DNA of 64,000 bases from Alkalisalibacterium limincola. Lineage in GTDB: Bacteria > Pseudomonadota > Gammaproteobacteria > Xanthomonadales > Xanthomonadaceae. The translations under genes were made by a program, and so were the position numbers. This document shows, in pieces, positions 42,651 through 51,483 of this stretch (the first letter of the stretch is position 1; each line of letters starts with the position of its first letter). The notes under the pieces were generated by a model. The model did not search any database. It was not told the origin of the DNA and was given only the letters and a program-made list of their open reading frames with translations. The DNA is taken from positions 1 to 64,000 of the forward strand of contig NZ_VRTS01000010.1 in assembly GCF_008017755.1 (NCBI RefSeq). Reading direction: 5' to 3'.

Positions 42651-44924
42651 TCAGGCCTGTTCGGTTGCGCCTCCCTCCACCGGCGCCTGGATGGACTTCG
42701 GTGCAATCCACAGCCGCATCACGAACCAGGCCAGGGTCACGGCGCCGACACTGAAGATCGTGTCGCCCGGTACCCGCATCCACACCAGCATCTGGATCAG
42801 CGGCGACTGCATCAGGTGCTCGGAGCGGGCGTACCAGTAGCCGTGCTCGATCGCGTTGACCAGCTGGATGATGCCCATCGGCAGCAGGGTCATGACCGCC
42901 ATGCCCACCAGGCCGATGTTGAGCGCCCAGAACGCGGTGCTCAGAAGCTTCTCGTTCCACACCACGTGCGGCTTGATGCCGCGCAGGCAGAACAGCATCA
43001 GGCCGATGCCGAGGAAGCCGTAGACACCGAACAGCGCGGTGTGGCCGTGCAGCGGGGTCAGGTTGAGGCCCTGCATGTAGTACAGCGGCAGCGGCGGGTT
43101 GATCAGGAAGCCGAACAGGCCGGCACCGACGAGGTTCCAGAACGCCACCGCGACGAAGAACAGGATCGGCCACTTGTAGCGGGCCATCCACGGTGTCGCG
43201 CCGGCATGGCGCCAGGTGTGGTACGCCTCGGCACCGATGAAGGCCAGTGGCACCACTTCCAGTGCCGAGAAGCTGGCGCCGATCGCGATGACCGCCGTCG
43301 GCGTGCCGGTGAAGTACAGGTGGTGCAGCGTACCCAGCACGCCGCCGGCCATGAACACGATGGTGGCGAACAGCACCGCCACCGTGGCCGTCGACGCGCG
43401 CAGCAGGCCAAGCTTGGTGAACAGGAAGGCGATGACCGCGGTGGCGAACACCTCGAAGAAGCCCTCCACCCACAGGTGCACGACCCACCAGCGCCAGTAC
43501 TCGACCATCGACAGGTGGGTGTGCTCGCCGTACATCAGGCCGGCACCGTAGAACAGGCCGATCGCGACGGTGGAGAGGAACAGCAACGCGGTGATCGACT
43601 TGTGCTCGCCACCCATCCTGATCGCCGGCACCAGCGTGCGGCCGACCAGGAACAGCCACAGGCCCAGGCCGATGAACAGGAACCACTGCCAGAAGCGGCC
43701 GATGTCGACGTATTCCCAGCCCTGGTGGCCGAACCAGAAGTTGTGCTCCAGGCCCATCTTCTGCATCACCGCGAACCACTGCCCGGTGAAGGCGCCGACC
43801 ACGATGATGATCAGGCACACCCACAGCGCGTTGACACCCAGGCGCTGGAACTTCGGCTCGATGCCGGAGATCGCCGGGCCGATGTAGAGGCCCATGCCCA
43901 GCCACGCGGTCGCTATCCACAGGATCGCCAGCTGCGTGTGCCAGCTGCGTGTGAGCGAGTAGGGCAGGATCTCCGAGAGCGCGATGCCGTAGAAGTCGTG
44001 TCCCTCGACCTGGTAGTGCGCGGTCAGGGCGCCCAGCAGTATCTGCAGCAGGAACAGGGCCATGACCACCCAGAAGTACTTGGCGGTGGCGCGCATCGAC
44101 GGGGTGACCTTGATCTGAGACAGCGGATCGATGGCCGGTAGCGTGTCCGGGGATTCCTCGCGCTGGGTGGCGTACCACCAGCCCAGCAGGCCGATGCCGG
44201 CGATCAGGAACAGCACGCTGAACACCGACCACAGCATCAGGTTCGCCGCCGGCGTGTTGCCCACCAGCGGGTCGTGCGGCCAGTTTGCCGTATAGCTGAT
44301 GGCCTGGCCCGGTCGCTCGGTCACCGCCGACCACGCCGTCCACCACACGAAGGCGGTGAGCTGCCTTGCATGTTCGGGGTCGGCGATGGTGCCGTTCTTC
44401 ATCGCGTAGGCTTTGCGCAGTTCCTCGAAGTCGGGATCGTCGGTGAACAGGCGCACGTAGTGGTCGGTGACCACCGCGATCGCTTCGGCCCGTTCGGGCG
44501 CGATCGTGATGACGCCGGCCGCTTCGTCGAAGGTGTTCTCGCGAATCACCGGCTTCAGGCGCGCCGCCTCGGCCGCCTGCAGGCCGACCTCGAGGTCGGC
44601 GTAGTCCACGCCGGCCACCGCGCGCGACCGGATGTCGAGCCAGGCGACGGCTTCCTTGTGCAGCCAATCGGCCGTCCAGTCCGGTGCCACGTAGCTGCCG
44701 TGGCCCCAGATCGAGCCCAGCTGGTGGCCACCGATCGACTGCCACACCTGGCGGCCGGTCTCGATGTCGGAACGGGTATAGACGACGTCGCCTTGGGTGG
44801 TGACGACGGCTTCCGGGATCGGTGGCATGACCCGGTGGATCTCGGTGCCGACCCAGAGCAGGACGGCGAAGGATGCGGCGAGCAGGATGCCCAGGCCGAC
44901 CCATAGTTTCTTCGTGGCACTCAC
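42651..44924 (-). CDS. norB: Quinol-dependent nitric oxide reductase (qNor)
   Basis: Single-subunit NO reductase, 757 residues, reducing NO to N2O with electrons from the quinol pool. A leading helix and a periplasmic cytochrome-c-like domain lacking CxxCH (residues about 30-215) mark it as the quinol type, in contrast to NorBC. The catalytic core has about twelve more helices with the haem and Fe-B ligands in SWHTQLAILW, VVHLWVEGFFEVFATAV (His and Glu), GTLHHLYFTG (His pair) and LHGHTALFG. Start is GTG at 44924 with GAGGAATG about ten bases upstream. An Anr box is 60 bases upstream. Confidence 0.96.
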   Translation of the reverse strand: MSATKKLWVGLGILLAASFAVLLWVGTEIHRVMPPIPEAVVTTQGDVVYTRSDIETGRQVWQSIGGHQLGSIWGHGSYVAPDWTADWLHKEAVAWLDIRSRAVAGVDYADLEVGLQAAEAARLKPVIRENTFDEAAGVITIAPERAEAIAVVTDHYVRLFTDDPDFEELRKAYAMKNGTIADPEHARQLTAFVWWTAWSAVTERPGQAISYTANWPHDPLVGNTPAANLMLWSVFSVLFLIAGIGLLGWWYATQREESPDTLPAIDPLSQIKVTPSMRATAKYFWVVMALFLLQILLGALTAHYQVEGHDFYGIALSEILPYSLTRSWHTQLAILWIATAWLGMGLYIGPAISGIEPKFQRLGVNALWVCLIIIVVGAFTGQWFAVMQKMGLEHNFWFGHQGWEYVDIGRFWQWFLFIGLGLWLFLVGRTLVPAIRMGGEHKSITALLFLSTVAIGLFYGAGLMYGEHTHLSMVEYWRWWVVHLWVEGFFEVFATAVIAFLFTKLGLLRASTATVAVLFATIVFMAGGVLGTLHHLYFTGTPTAVIAIGASFSALEVVPLAFIGAEAYHTWRHAGATPWMARYKWPILFFVAVAFWNLVGAGLFGFLINPPLPLYYMQGLNLTPLHGHTALFGVYGFLGIGLMLFCLRGIKPHVVWNEKLLSTAFWALNIGLVGMAVMTLLPMGIIQLVNAIEHGYWYARSEHLMQSPLIQMLVWMRVPGDTIFSVGAVTLAWFVMRLWIAPKSIQAPVEGGATEQA

Positions 44925-44984
44925 GACGTCATTCCTCGTTTGGATGGTCGCGAGAATGCTCCGCCTGCAGGGGCTGCAAGCGCC

Positions 44985-44998
44985 CTGATGCAGGTCAA
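44985..44998 (-). promoter_or_regulatory. FNR/ANR box before norB
   Basis: On the minus strand TTGACCTGCATCAG, nine of ten bases of TTGAY-N4-RTCAA. It is 60 bases upstream of the norB GTG. It also lies between norB and the anr stop codon at 45036. Confidence 0.65.
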
Positions 44999-45035
44999 GC
45001 CGGGATGACGTGGCAGGCCCCGGAGGGGCGCGGGC

Positions 45036-45785
45036 TCAGGCGCGCAGCACGCCGTGGGCGAGGTGCACCAATCGCTCGAGGTCGAGGATCTCGACGTCGC
45101 GGCGCTCGACCCGGACCAGGCCCTCGTCCTGGAAGCGTCGCAGCACGCGGCTGACGGTCTCCGAGGCCAGGCGCAGGTAGTTGGCGATATCGGTGCGTGC
45201 CATCGTCAGGGCAAATCGGCGCGGTGAGAAGCCGCGCTGCGCATAGCGCCGCGACAGTGTCACCAGGAACGCCGCCATGCGCTCGTCGGCGGTGTAGTCG
45301 CCCGCCAGCAGGTGCGCCTTGCCGATGTCCTGGCTGAGCAGCTTGAACAACTGGCCCTGCAGGCCGGGCATGCGCTGGGCCAGCGTGGCCATCATCGGGA
45401 ACGAGAAGCGGCACAGCATGACCGTGTCGAGGGCCACTGCATTGCACGGGTAGTGCTCGGAGTGGATCGCGTTGAGCCCGATGACTTCCCCCGGGAGGAA
45501 GAAGCCCAGGACCTGTTCGCGGCCCTCGGCATCGCTGACGTAGGTCTTGACGGTGCCGGCCCGGACCGCGGCGATCGCATTGAACGGTTCGCCCTCGCGG
45601 AAGATGACGTCGCCGGCCCGGTAGGGTCCGGTGTGCTCGACCAGGCAGTGCAGCTCGCCCAGCGCCGACTTGTCGTAGCCCTGCGAGAGGCAGGCCGATG
45701 AAAACGCGCAGGTCGAGCAGAAACGCAACGTGTCGCCATCGTCGGCGATCGCAGCAGTGCGCGGTGTCGTTTCGTTGAGGGTCAT
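45036..45785 (-). CDS. anr: FNR/ANR-type oxygen-sensing regulator
   Basis: CRP/FNR-family protein of 249 residues. Cys23, Cys26 and Cys32 (C-x2-C-x5-C) and Cys114 match the four 4Fe-4S ligands of E. coli FNR (20, 23, 29, 122), so this is an iron-sulfur sensor, not a haem-binding DNR. The C-terminal helix-turn-helix carries the FNR recognition helix ETVSRVLRRFQ, which predicts binding to TTGAT-N4-ATCAA. Five such sites lie in the neighbouring 14 kb. It is 22 bases downstream of hemN and probably in the same transcript, which would make it indirectly autoregulated through the hemN box. Confidence 0.92.
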   Translation of the reverse strand: MTLNETTPRTAAIADDGDTLRFCSTCAFSSACLSQGYDKSALGELHCLVEHTGPYRAGDVIFREGEPFNAIAAVRAGTVKTYVSDAEGREQVLGFFLPGEVIGLNAIHSEHYPCNAVALDTVMLCRFSFPMMATLAQRMPGLQGQLFKLLSQDIGKAHLLAGDYTADERMAAFLVTLSRRYAQRGFSPRRFALTMARTDIANYLRLASETVSRVLRRFQDEGLVRVERRDVEILDLERLVHLAHGVLRA

Positions 45786-45807
45786 CGAGAGGCGCCTTCG
45801 CTTCCGC

Positions 45808-47205
45808 TCAGATCGCCTTGGAGAACCTCGGCGCCTGCTCGGTGGCGGTTGAATGCAGGTAACGGTCGAAACACATCGCGATGATACGCATCAACAGTCG
45901 GCCGCGCGCGGTGGCGCGATACCCGTGAAGCGTGCGAACGACCAGGCCGTCGTCGATGAGCGGTTGCAGGCGCCCGATGTCCTCGGCGAAGACCTCGCGG
46001 AACACGACGTCATGGCGGTCCTCGATCTGCTCGATGTCGATCTCGCCCTGGCACATCAGCGACTGGATCACGTCGCCGCGCAGCACGTCGTCCGCGTTGA
46101 GCTGCATGCCGCGCCAGACCGGCAGCCGGCCGGCATCGATCGCGGCCTCCCAGCTGGGCAGGTCGCGCGGGTTCTGGCTGAAGCTGTCGCCGATGTGGCT
46201 GATCGAACTGACGCCAAGGCCGACGAGGTCGCTTTCGGCATGGGTGGTGTAGCCCATGAAGTTTCGGTGCAGGCCGCCCTGGCGTTGGGCGACGGCCAGG
46301 TCCTCGTCGGGCAGCGCGAAGTGGTCCATGCCGATGTAGACGTAGCCGGCGGCGGAGAGCTTCTCGATCGCCAGCTGCAGCAGCGCGAGCTTCAGTTCGG
46401 GGCTGGGCAGGTCGGAGTCGCGGATCTGGCGCTGGGGTTTGAACAGGCTGGGCAGGTGGGCGTAGCCGTAAACCGCGAGACGGTCCGGCCGCACCTCCAG
46501 CACGGTGTCGAGCGTCTTCCCGAAACCCTCCAGGTTCTGCTTGGGCAGGCCGTAGATCAGGTCGATGTTGACCGAGCGGAAGCCGTGGTCACGGCAGGCC
46601 TGCACGACCTCCAGCGTGTCCTCGACACTCTGGATGCGGTTGACGGCCTGCTGCACGACCAGGTCGAAGTCCTGCACGCCGAGGCTGGCCCGGTTGAATC
46701 CGAGTTCTGCCAGCTTGCCGATGCCGGCCGGGGAGATGAAGCGGGGATCGAGTTCGATCGAGAAGTCCCGCTTCGGGCTGGTGCTGAAGCTGAACTGGAA
46801 GCTCAGCGCCTGCATCACGTCGTGCAGCTGCCCGGGGCTCAGGAAATTCGGCGTGCCGCCACCGAAATGCAGCTGGATCACTTCGCGGTCGCGGTCGAAC
46901 AGTGGGGCCACCAGCTCGATCTCGCGCAGCAGCCGCTCCACGTATATGCCGCCCTTCGCCAGGTCCCGGGTGATGACCCGGTTGCAACCGCAGTAGAAGC
47001 ACGGGCTGAAGCAGTACGGCACGTGCAGGTAGAGCGACAGCGGGCGCGGGATCGGGTCCTCGTTGCTGCGGTGGGCCACTGCGCGGAACTCGGCCTCGCC
47101 GAACCCCGGCCCGAACTGCGGCGCGGTCGGGTAGGAGGTGTAGCGCGGGCCGGGCCGGTCGTAGCGTCGCAGCAGGTCGGCATCGAAGGGAGGAATCGCG
47201 TTCAT
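45808..47205 (-). CDS. hemN: Oxygen-independent coproporphyrinogen III dehydrogenase HemN
   Basis: Radical-SAM enzyme of 465 residues that decarboxylates coproporphyrinogen III without oxygen in haem synthesis. The cluster motif is CFSPCFYCGC (CxxxCxxC) near residue 62, followed by HFGGGTPNFLSP and IELDPR. The length and the RPGPRYTSYPTAPQF start are those of true HemN, not HemW. Its ATG lacks a purine-rich ribosome site, and the Anr box is placed so that a class II promoter would start one base before the ATG, suggesting a leaderless message. anr follows in the same direction. Confidence 0.95.
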   Translation of the reverse strand: MNAIPPFDADLLRRYDRPGPRYTSYPTAPQFGPGFGEAEFRAVAHRSNEDPIPRPLSLYLHVPYCFSPCFYCGCNRVITRDLAKGGIYVERLLREIELVAPLFDRDREVIQLHFGGGTPNFLSPGQLHDVMQALSFQFSFSTSPKRDFSIELDPRFISPAGIGKLAELGFNRASLGVQDFDLVVQQAVNRIQSVEDTLEVVQACRDHGFRSVNIDLIYGLPKQNLEGFGKTLDTVLEVRPDRLAVYGYAHLPSLFKPQRQIRDSDLPSPELKLALLQLAIEKLSAAGYVYIGMDHFALPDEDLAVAQRQGGLHRNFMGYTTHAESDLVGLGVSSISHIGDSFSQNPRDLPSWEAAIDAGRLPVWRGMQLNADDVLRGDVIQSLMCQGEIDIEQIEDRHDVVFREVFAEDIGRLQPLIDDGLVVRTLHGYRATARGRLLMRIIAMCFDRYLHSTATEQAPRFSKAI

Positions 47206-47240
47206 GGCAGGCACTTTGCGACAATCCGCGCCAGCCAACC

Positions 47241-47254
47241 TTGATATGCGTCAA
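47241..47254 (-). promoter_or_regulatory. FNR/ANR box before hemN
   Basis: TTGATATGCGTCAA (minus strand TTGACGCATATCAA) is a full match to the consensus, 35 bases before the hemN start. At the class II distance of 41.5 the transcript would begin at about 47206, right at the ATG (47205). CAAAGT at 47213-47218 is at the -10 place. Confidence 0.8.
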
Positions 47255-47271
47255 GCCCGGACCGGGCGCAT

Positions 47272-48528
47272 TCACTGCGCCTGGATGCGCGCGCCGCTCA
47301 GCCGGGGACGGCCGTCGACCACGTCGGTCCACACCAGGTGGGCGATACCGTCCACGAGTTGCAGGCGGGGGAAGCCGGAGGCGCGGCCGCTGGCCGTGAC
47401 CGGCGCCACGCGCACGGCCTGGATGTGGTCCGTCGCCAGACCGTACCCACCCCGTGCGACCCACACCGACTGCTGTCCGGAGGCCTCCTCCATCCACGCC
47501 CACCAGACGGCATCGGCGTCGGCGGCCACTGCCACCCGGCCCAGTTGGGTCGTACCGCGCCGCCACTCCAGTGGGGTGTGGAAGGTGCGCCCTGCGTCCT
47601 CGGAGCGGGCCAGGCGAACGACCGGCTCCCCCTGGTCCTCGCTGTACCACGCGACCCAGGCGTGGTCCCCGTGTGCCGCGATCGCGGGGCCGTTGACCGG
47701 GCAGCCGGGGATCCGCCAGCCGTCGGCATGGACGAGGCGCGGCTCTTCCCAGCCGGCGCCGGTCTCCCGCACCACTTCGATGTCCCGGATCTCCCCCTCG
47801 CGCCGCGACCGGTATGCCAGCAGCGTCACCTCGCCGCTGCGGGCGACCGCGGTCTGGCAGCAGTCGCAGGTCGAAGCGTCCAGCTCGCGGGACCGGGCCA
47901 CCAACCCCTCAGCGGAGACCTCGGTCGCGAACAGCGCCATCGCCCCGTCGTCGTCGCCATGGCCGCCGTGGTGGTCGTGTCCGGCCTCTACGGATTTGTT
48001 GCGGCTGTCCAGCCACGCGATACCGAGCCGGTCGTCGGCGGCGGCCCACAGGCTGACGAAACCGAAGTCCAGCGGCCGGTCGGTGGGGTGGACGCTGGGC
48101 AAGGCGTCCCATGTGGCACCGTCGTCGGCGGAGCGCACCAGGGCGATGCCGTAGTCGTAGGGTCCATCGCCACTGCGCTGCAGCCAGTGGGCCCACAGGG
48201 AGCCGTCAGGAAGCGACACCAGGTGCGGCGTGTCGGCCCAGTTGACGAACCAGCGCTGCCCCTCGGCGATGCGCCGGACGTCGCCCCAGGCGCCCTGCGA
48301 CAGCCGGGCCATTTCCAGCGCATGGCCCTGTTCGAGCCGCCGAATCCAGCCCAGCAGCAGCGCGCCGTCGGCCGCCTGCACGAGGTCCGGCTGGGCGCTG
48401 CCCTCGGGCGCGGGCAGCGACCACGCGTCCACGGTCAGGGCCGGGGCGGCCTCCGGAGGGGCTGATTGCGCGCATGCGCACAGCAGCGCGGCGGAGAGGA
48501 CGGAGGAAAGCACGTTGCGTATCGTCAT
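47272..48528 (-). CDS. Lipoprotein with BNR/sialidase-like propeller repeats
   Basis: A 418-residue lipoprotein; lipobox LLCAC near residues 15-19. The body has repeated SxDxGxTW-like (BNR) blades, for example VRSADDGATWDALPS and ARSEDAGRTFHTPLE, so a beta-propeller is expected. A His/Asp-rich insert (AGHDHHGGHGDDDG) and a Cys cluster (TCDCCQTAVA) stand out and could bind metal. Databases often call such proteins exo-alpha-sialidase, but I see no evidence of the sialidase active site. It lies upstream of the hemN promoter on the same strand with a 66-base gap. Function unknown. Confidence 0.72.
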   Translation of the reverse strand: MTIRNVLSSVLSAALLCACAQSAPPEAAPALTVDAWSLPAPEGSAQPDLVQAADGALLLGWIRRLEQGHALEMARLSQGAWGDVRRIAEGQRWFVNWADTPHLVSLPDGSLWAHWLQRSGDGPYDYGIALVRSADDGATWDALPSVHPTDRPLDFGFVSLWAAADDRLGIAWLDSRNKSVEAGHDHHGGHGDDDGAMALFATEVSAEGLVARSRELDASTCDCCQTAVARSGEVTLLAYRSRREGEIRDIEVVRETGAGWEEPRLVHADGWRIPGCPVNGPAIAAHGDHAWVAWYSEDQGEPVVRLARSEDAGRTFHTPLEWRRGTTQLGRVAVAADADAVWWAWMEEASGQQSVWVARGGYGLATDHIQAVRVAPVTASGRASGFPRLQLVDGIAHLVWTDVVDGRPRLSGARIQAQ

Positions 48529-48610
48529 GTGCACTGCAGCTGCCTGGCTCGGTCCCCGAGGATAACGCGCCCGGGCGCGTGCCAGCCGGCGATGGCCGGG
48601 GAATGGCGGA

Positions 48611-48616
48611 TACACT
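48611..48616 (+). promoter_or_regulatory. Candidate -10 element, leaderless HAD gene
   Basis: TACACT six bases before the ATG at 48623. The expected start of transcription falls on the start codon. No clear -35. Confidence 0.3.
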
Positions 48617-48622
48617 GGTGTG

Positions 48623-49364
48623 ATGATTGAACTGATCGGATTCGACGGCGACGACACCCTCTGGCACAGCGAGGGTTATTACCGCGATGCCCAGGCGGCG
48701 TTCGAGGAGATCATTGGTGGCTACGTCGACCTGGCCGATGCCCGGCTGCACGAGCACATCCTGGCCACCGAGCGACGCAACCTGGCCCTGTTCGGCTACG
48801 GTGCCAAGGGCATGACGCTGTCGATGATCGAAACCGCGATCGCGGTGACCGGGGCGCGCATTTCCGCGGCCGACCTGCACCGCGTGGTCGAGCTCGGCAA
48901 GGCGGTGCTGCAGCACCCGGTGGCGCTGCTGCCGGGCATCCGCGACGCGGTCGCGGCGGTCGCGGCCGATCACGAGGTCGTGCTGATCACCAAGGGCGAC
49001 CTGTTCCACCAGGAGAAGAAGGTCGCAAGCTCCGGCCTGGCCGACCTGTTCCAGCGCATCGAGATCGTCTCGGAAAAAAACCCCGGCACCTACGGGCGCG
49101 TGCTGGCCGAGTTCGACGTCGCCCGGGCGTTTCGCGATGGTGGGCAACTCGCTGCGCTCCGACGTCGAGCCCGTGCTGCGCCTGGGCGGGTGGGCGGTCC
49201 ACGTGCCCTACCACGTCACCTGGGCACACGAGATGGACGCCGACATCGGCGAGGACGAACCACGGATGCTCAGTGTCGGCGCAGCGGAGGAAATTCCCGC
49301 GGCGGTAGCCCGGCTGGATGCATTGGCCAGGGAGAACGCGGGCGAACGGGGAGCCGTGGCATGA
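48623..49364 (+). CDS. HAD-superfamily hydrolase (frame broken)
   Basis: About 247 residues. Motif I is GFDGDDTLWHSEG, motif II is VVLITKGD, motif III Lys is in VSEKNPGTY, and motif IV (MVGNSLRSDVEPVLRLG) lies after the break. The frame changes at about 49123-49128; loss of one C and one G in CCCCGGGG (giving VAPGRFAMVGN) or one extra G both fix it. Resembles HAD proteins annotated as haloacid dehalogenase or phosphoglycolate phosphatase-like in xanthomonads, exact substrate unknown. Start ATG 48623; a GTG directly before it is also possible. Overlaps the next gene by four bases. Confidence 0.8.
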
Positions 49365-49825
49365 ACAGCCCGGATTGGCGGCTGCGCCTGATCGAGGACG
49401 AGGCCGGCATCGGTGCGTTGCTGGCGCGTACCGCGCGCATCGCGGTGCTGGGCATCAAGCCCGAGTCACGCGCTGACCAGCCCGCGCACTACGTGCCCGC
49501 CTACGCCCAGAAGCGCGGATTCGATGTGATTCCGGTACCGGTGTACTACCCGGACGTCACCGAAATCCTCGGGCAAAAGGTGTTCCGGGAGGTGTCCGCC
49601 ATCGGGGGCCGGGTCGATCTGGTCAACGTGTTCCGGCGCCCGGGGGACCTCGCCCCACACCTGGACGACCTGCTTGCCGCCAGGCCCGGCGCGGTGTGGC
49701 TGCAGTCGGGAATCCGCGAGGATGACTTCGCGCGGCAACTCGCGGGCGCCGGTATCGACGTCGTTCAGGATCGCTGCATCCTCGTGGAATTGCGGCGTCG
49801 GGCCCATCTGCGCCCGCGTTCGTAA
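49361..49825 (+). CDS. CoA-binding domain protein, YccU-like
   Basis: A 154-residue Rossmann-fold protein of the CoA-binding/YccU family. The IAVLGIKPESRADQPAHYVPAYAQKRGFDVIPVPV and VNVFRRPGDLAPHLDDLL segments are characteristic. It resembles the N-terminal domain of succinyl-CoA synthetase alpha. Its ATG overlaps the HAD stop (ATGA), implying coupled translation. Biochemical role is not established for the family. Confidence 0.88.
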   Translation: MNSPDWRLRLIEDEAGIGALLARTARIAVLGIKPESRADQPAHYVPAYAQKRGFDVIPVPVYYPDVTEILGQKVFREVSAIGGRVDLVNVFRRPGDLAPHLDDLLAARPGAVWLQSGIREDDFARQLAGAGIDVVQDRCILVELRRRAHLRPRS

Positions 49826-49953
49826 AGCCGGCGTGAGGCTGGCGGCTGCGCCCCACCACGTGCAGCGAAGATCGTCTGTGATGTCCTTGATCCCGCACCG
49901 GGCCCCCCAGTTTTCCCGGTGGCACTTCATCCAAAGCCCAAGGAGGGACATTC

Positions 49954-50346
49954 ATGAAGACGATTCACACCCTTGCCCTGACCACCCTGGCCGCCGCGAT
50001 GGCCGCCGGTTCCGCCTTCGCGCAGCAGCCCACCTCGCCGCCGCCGACCAGCCCGCCGCAGACGCAGGAGATGCCGCCGCAGACCCAGCCGGCCCAACCC
50101 CGCGCCCGCACCGGGATGCAGGATCGCGACCACGACAAGCGCGACTACGACAAGAAGCCGAGTTATGAAGAGCTCAACGTCCGTGGAGACGGCCGGGTGA
50201 CCCGGGCCGACCTGTCCGGTCATCCGCGCATGCTCGAGAAGTTCGACGACATCGATACCGATGGAGACGGCACGATCTCCCGCTCGGAGTACCAGGCGTG
50301 GAAGTCCCAGAAGAAGGACCGCGACGACCGTCGCTCCGACTACTGA
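49954..50346 (+). CDS. Secreted EF-hand protein
   Basis: A 130-residue exported protein: signal peptide (1-23, SAFAQ), a Pro/Gln/Thr-rich disordered stretch, then two EF-hand-like loops. The second, DIDTDGDGTISRSEY, is a canonical calcium loop. The first, NVRGDGRVTRADL, lacks the leading Asp and may be degenerate. The C-terminus is charged (KSQKKDRDDRRSDY). Likely a periplasmic or extracellular calcium-binding protein. It ends at a bidirectional terminator. Confidence 0.82.
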   Translation: MKTIHTLALTTLAAAMAAGSAFAQQPTSPPPTSPPQTQEMPPQTQPAQPRARTGMQDRDHDKRDYDKKPSYEELNVRGDGRVTRADLSGHPRMLEKFDDIDTDGDGTISRSEYQAWKSQKKDRDDRRSDY

Positions 50347-50392
50347 TCGACTGATCGACCCCCGCTCCGGCATGTCCGGAGCCCGGGATGAC

Positions 50393-50419
50393 GAAGGGGC
50401 GGCCATTGGTCGCCCCTTC
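50393..50419. terminator. Bidirectional terminator
   Basis: GAAGGGGCG (50393-50401) pairs with CGCCCCTTC (50411-50419), with further pairing toward a three-base loop. It lies between the convergent EF-hand gene and universal stress protein gene, with TTCG on one side and CGTC on the other. Confidence 0.7.
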
Positions 50420-50464
50420 TTCGTTGCCGATGCAGTAGCCGATGCCGGCGCCAGCGCCAGGCGG

Positions 50465-51313
50465 CTAGCGGACCAGCAGCACCGGGATGAGGCAGGTCCG
50501 GATCATCGACGTGGTGGTTGCCCCGACCATGAACTCCCTGACCCGGCCATGGCCCCAGGCGCCCATCATCAGCAGGTCGATCTCGTTGCGGCGCACGTAC
50601 TCCGCGATCACCTGGTCGGGATGGCCATCGACCTGCTCGATGACATGTTCGACCTCGCGGGCCTCCAGCAGGGTGGCCGCCCAGTTCAGGTGGGCGCGCA
50701 GCTCGGCGGTCTCGCCGCCGGCGCAGACCAGGTGGGTGCGCACGCCGGCCAGCAGCTTGCCGCCACTGGCGAGCTCGACGGCTTTCCTGGAACTCGCGCC
50801 GCCATCGAAGGCGATCACCGCCTGGCGGATCGGTCGGAAGGCGCGTGCGGCCACCAGCAAGGGCGTGGTCGTGGCCCGCACGACCCGCTCGAGGTTGCTG
50901 CCGAGGTGGAGCTTGGCGAAGTCCGCGTGCTCGCCACGCTTGCCGATGACGATCAACGCGCTGCGGTCCTCGAACTCCTCCACCGTCTCCACCAGGTGCC
51001 CGTGGCGCAGGCGACACTCCAGCGGCGCCACGCCCGCGGCCTCGGCCACGGCGCGTGCCTCCGCCAGCACGAGCCGTCCGTGCTCGTGGGCCACCTGGCT
51101 GCGGCGTGCGTCGATCGTGGCCAGCTCCCGAAGCAGGGAAGTGCGTGCATCAAGCACGTCGCCGGCCGGCTCGGCCACCGGGGCGGGCTCGGGGCGCTTG
51201 TCGATGACGTGCAGGAAGTCGATGCCCACGCCCAGCCGCTGGGCGGCCCAGATGGCATGGTCGCGAACGCTGGGGGTGTAGGTCGAACCGTCGATGCAGG
51301 CGAGAAGGGTCAT
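50465..51313 (-). CDS. Universal stress protein, two tandem Usp domains
   Basis: A 282-residue cytoplasmic protein made of two Usp folds (about 1-150 and 155-282). The second has the ATP-binding-type C-terminal motif MGAWGHGRVREFMVGATT, close to the G-x2-G-x9-G(S/T) pattern. The first has GKRGEHADFAKLHLGSN, a diverged version. Usp genes are often induced at low oxygen or by Anr. No Anr site is seen at its start, so control is unknown. Confidence 0.9.
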   Translation of the reverse strand: MTLLACIDGSTYTPSVRDHAIWAAQRLGVGIDFLHVIDKRPEPAPVAEPAGDVLDARTSLLRELATIDARRSQVAHEHGRLVLAEARAVAEAAGVAPLECRLRHGHLVETVEEFEDRSALIVIGKRGEHADFAKLHLGSNLERVVRATTTPLLVAARAFRPIRQAVIAFDGGASSRKAVELASGGKLLAGVRTHLVCAGGETAELRAHLNWAATLLEAREVEHVIEQVDGHPDQVIAEYVRRNEIDLLMMGAWGHGRVREFMVGATTTSMIRTCLIPVLLVR

Positions 51314-51483
51314 GGCGCTCGATGTCGCGCGGCAGGAGGCGGCGCTGGGGGACTGCCGCGGAAGCGGCTGATTTCACCGGATATTAACACGATGACCTGG
51401 GTGCCGATCGCATGCGAGGGCCCTGTCAGGGTCTTAACGGGCGGACCCGTACCGTGGATGGGACATCGCAAGGGAGCAGTGAG

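Noticed and set aside
47272-48528. True exo-alpha-sialidase
   Set aside because: BNR repeats alone do not show sialidase activity. I cannot find the Arg triad or the nucleophilic Tyr/Glu pair.
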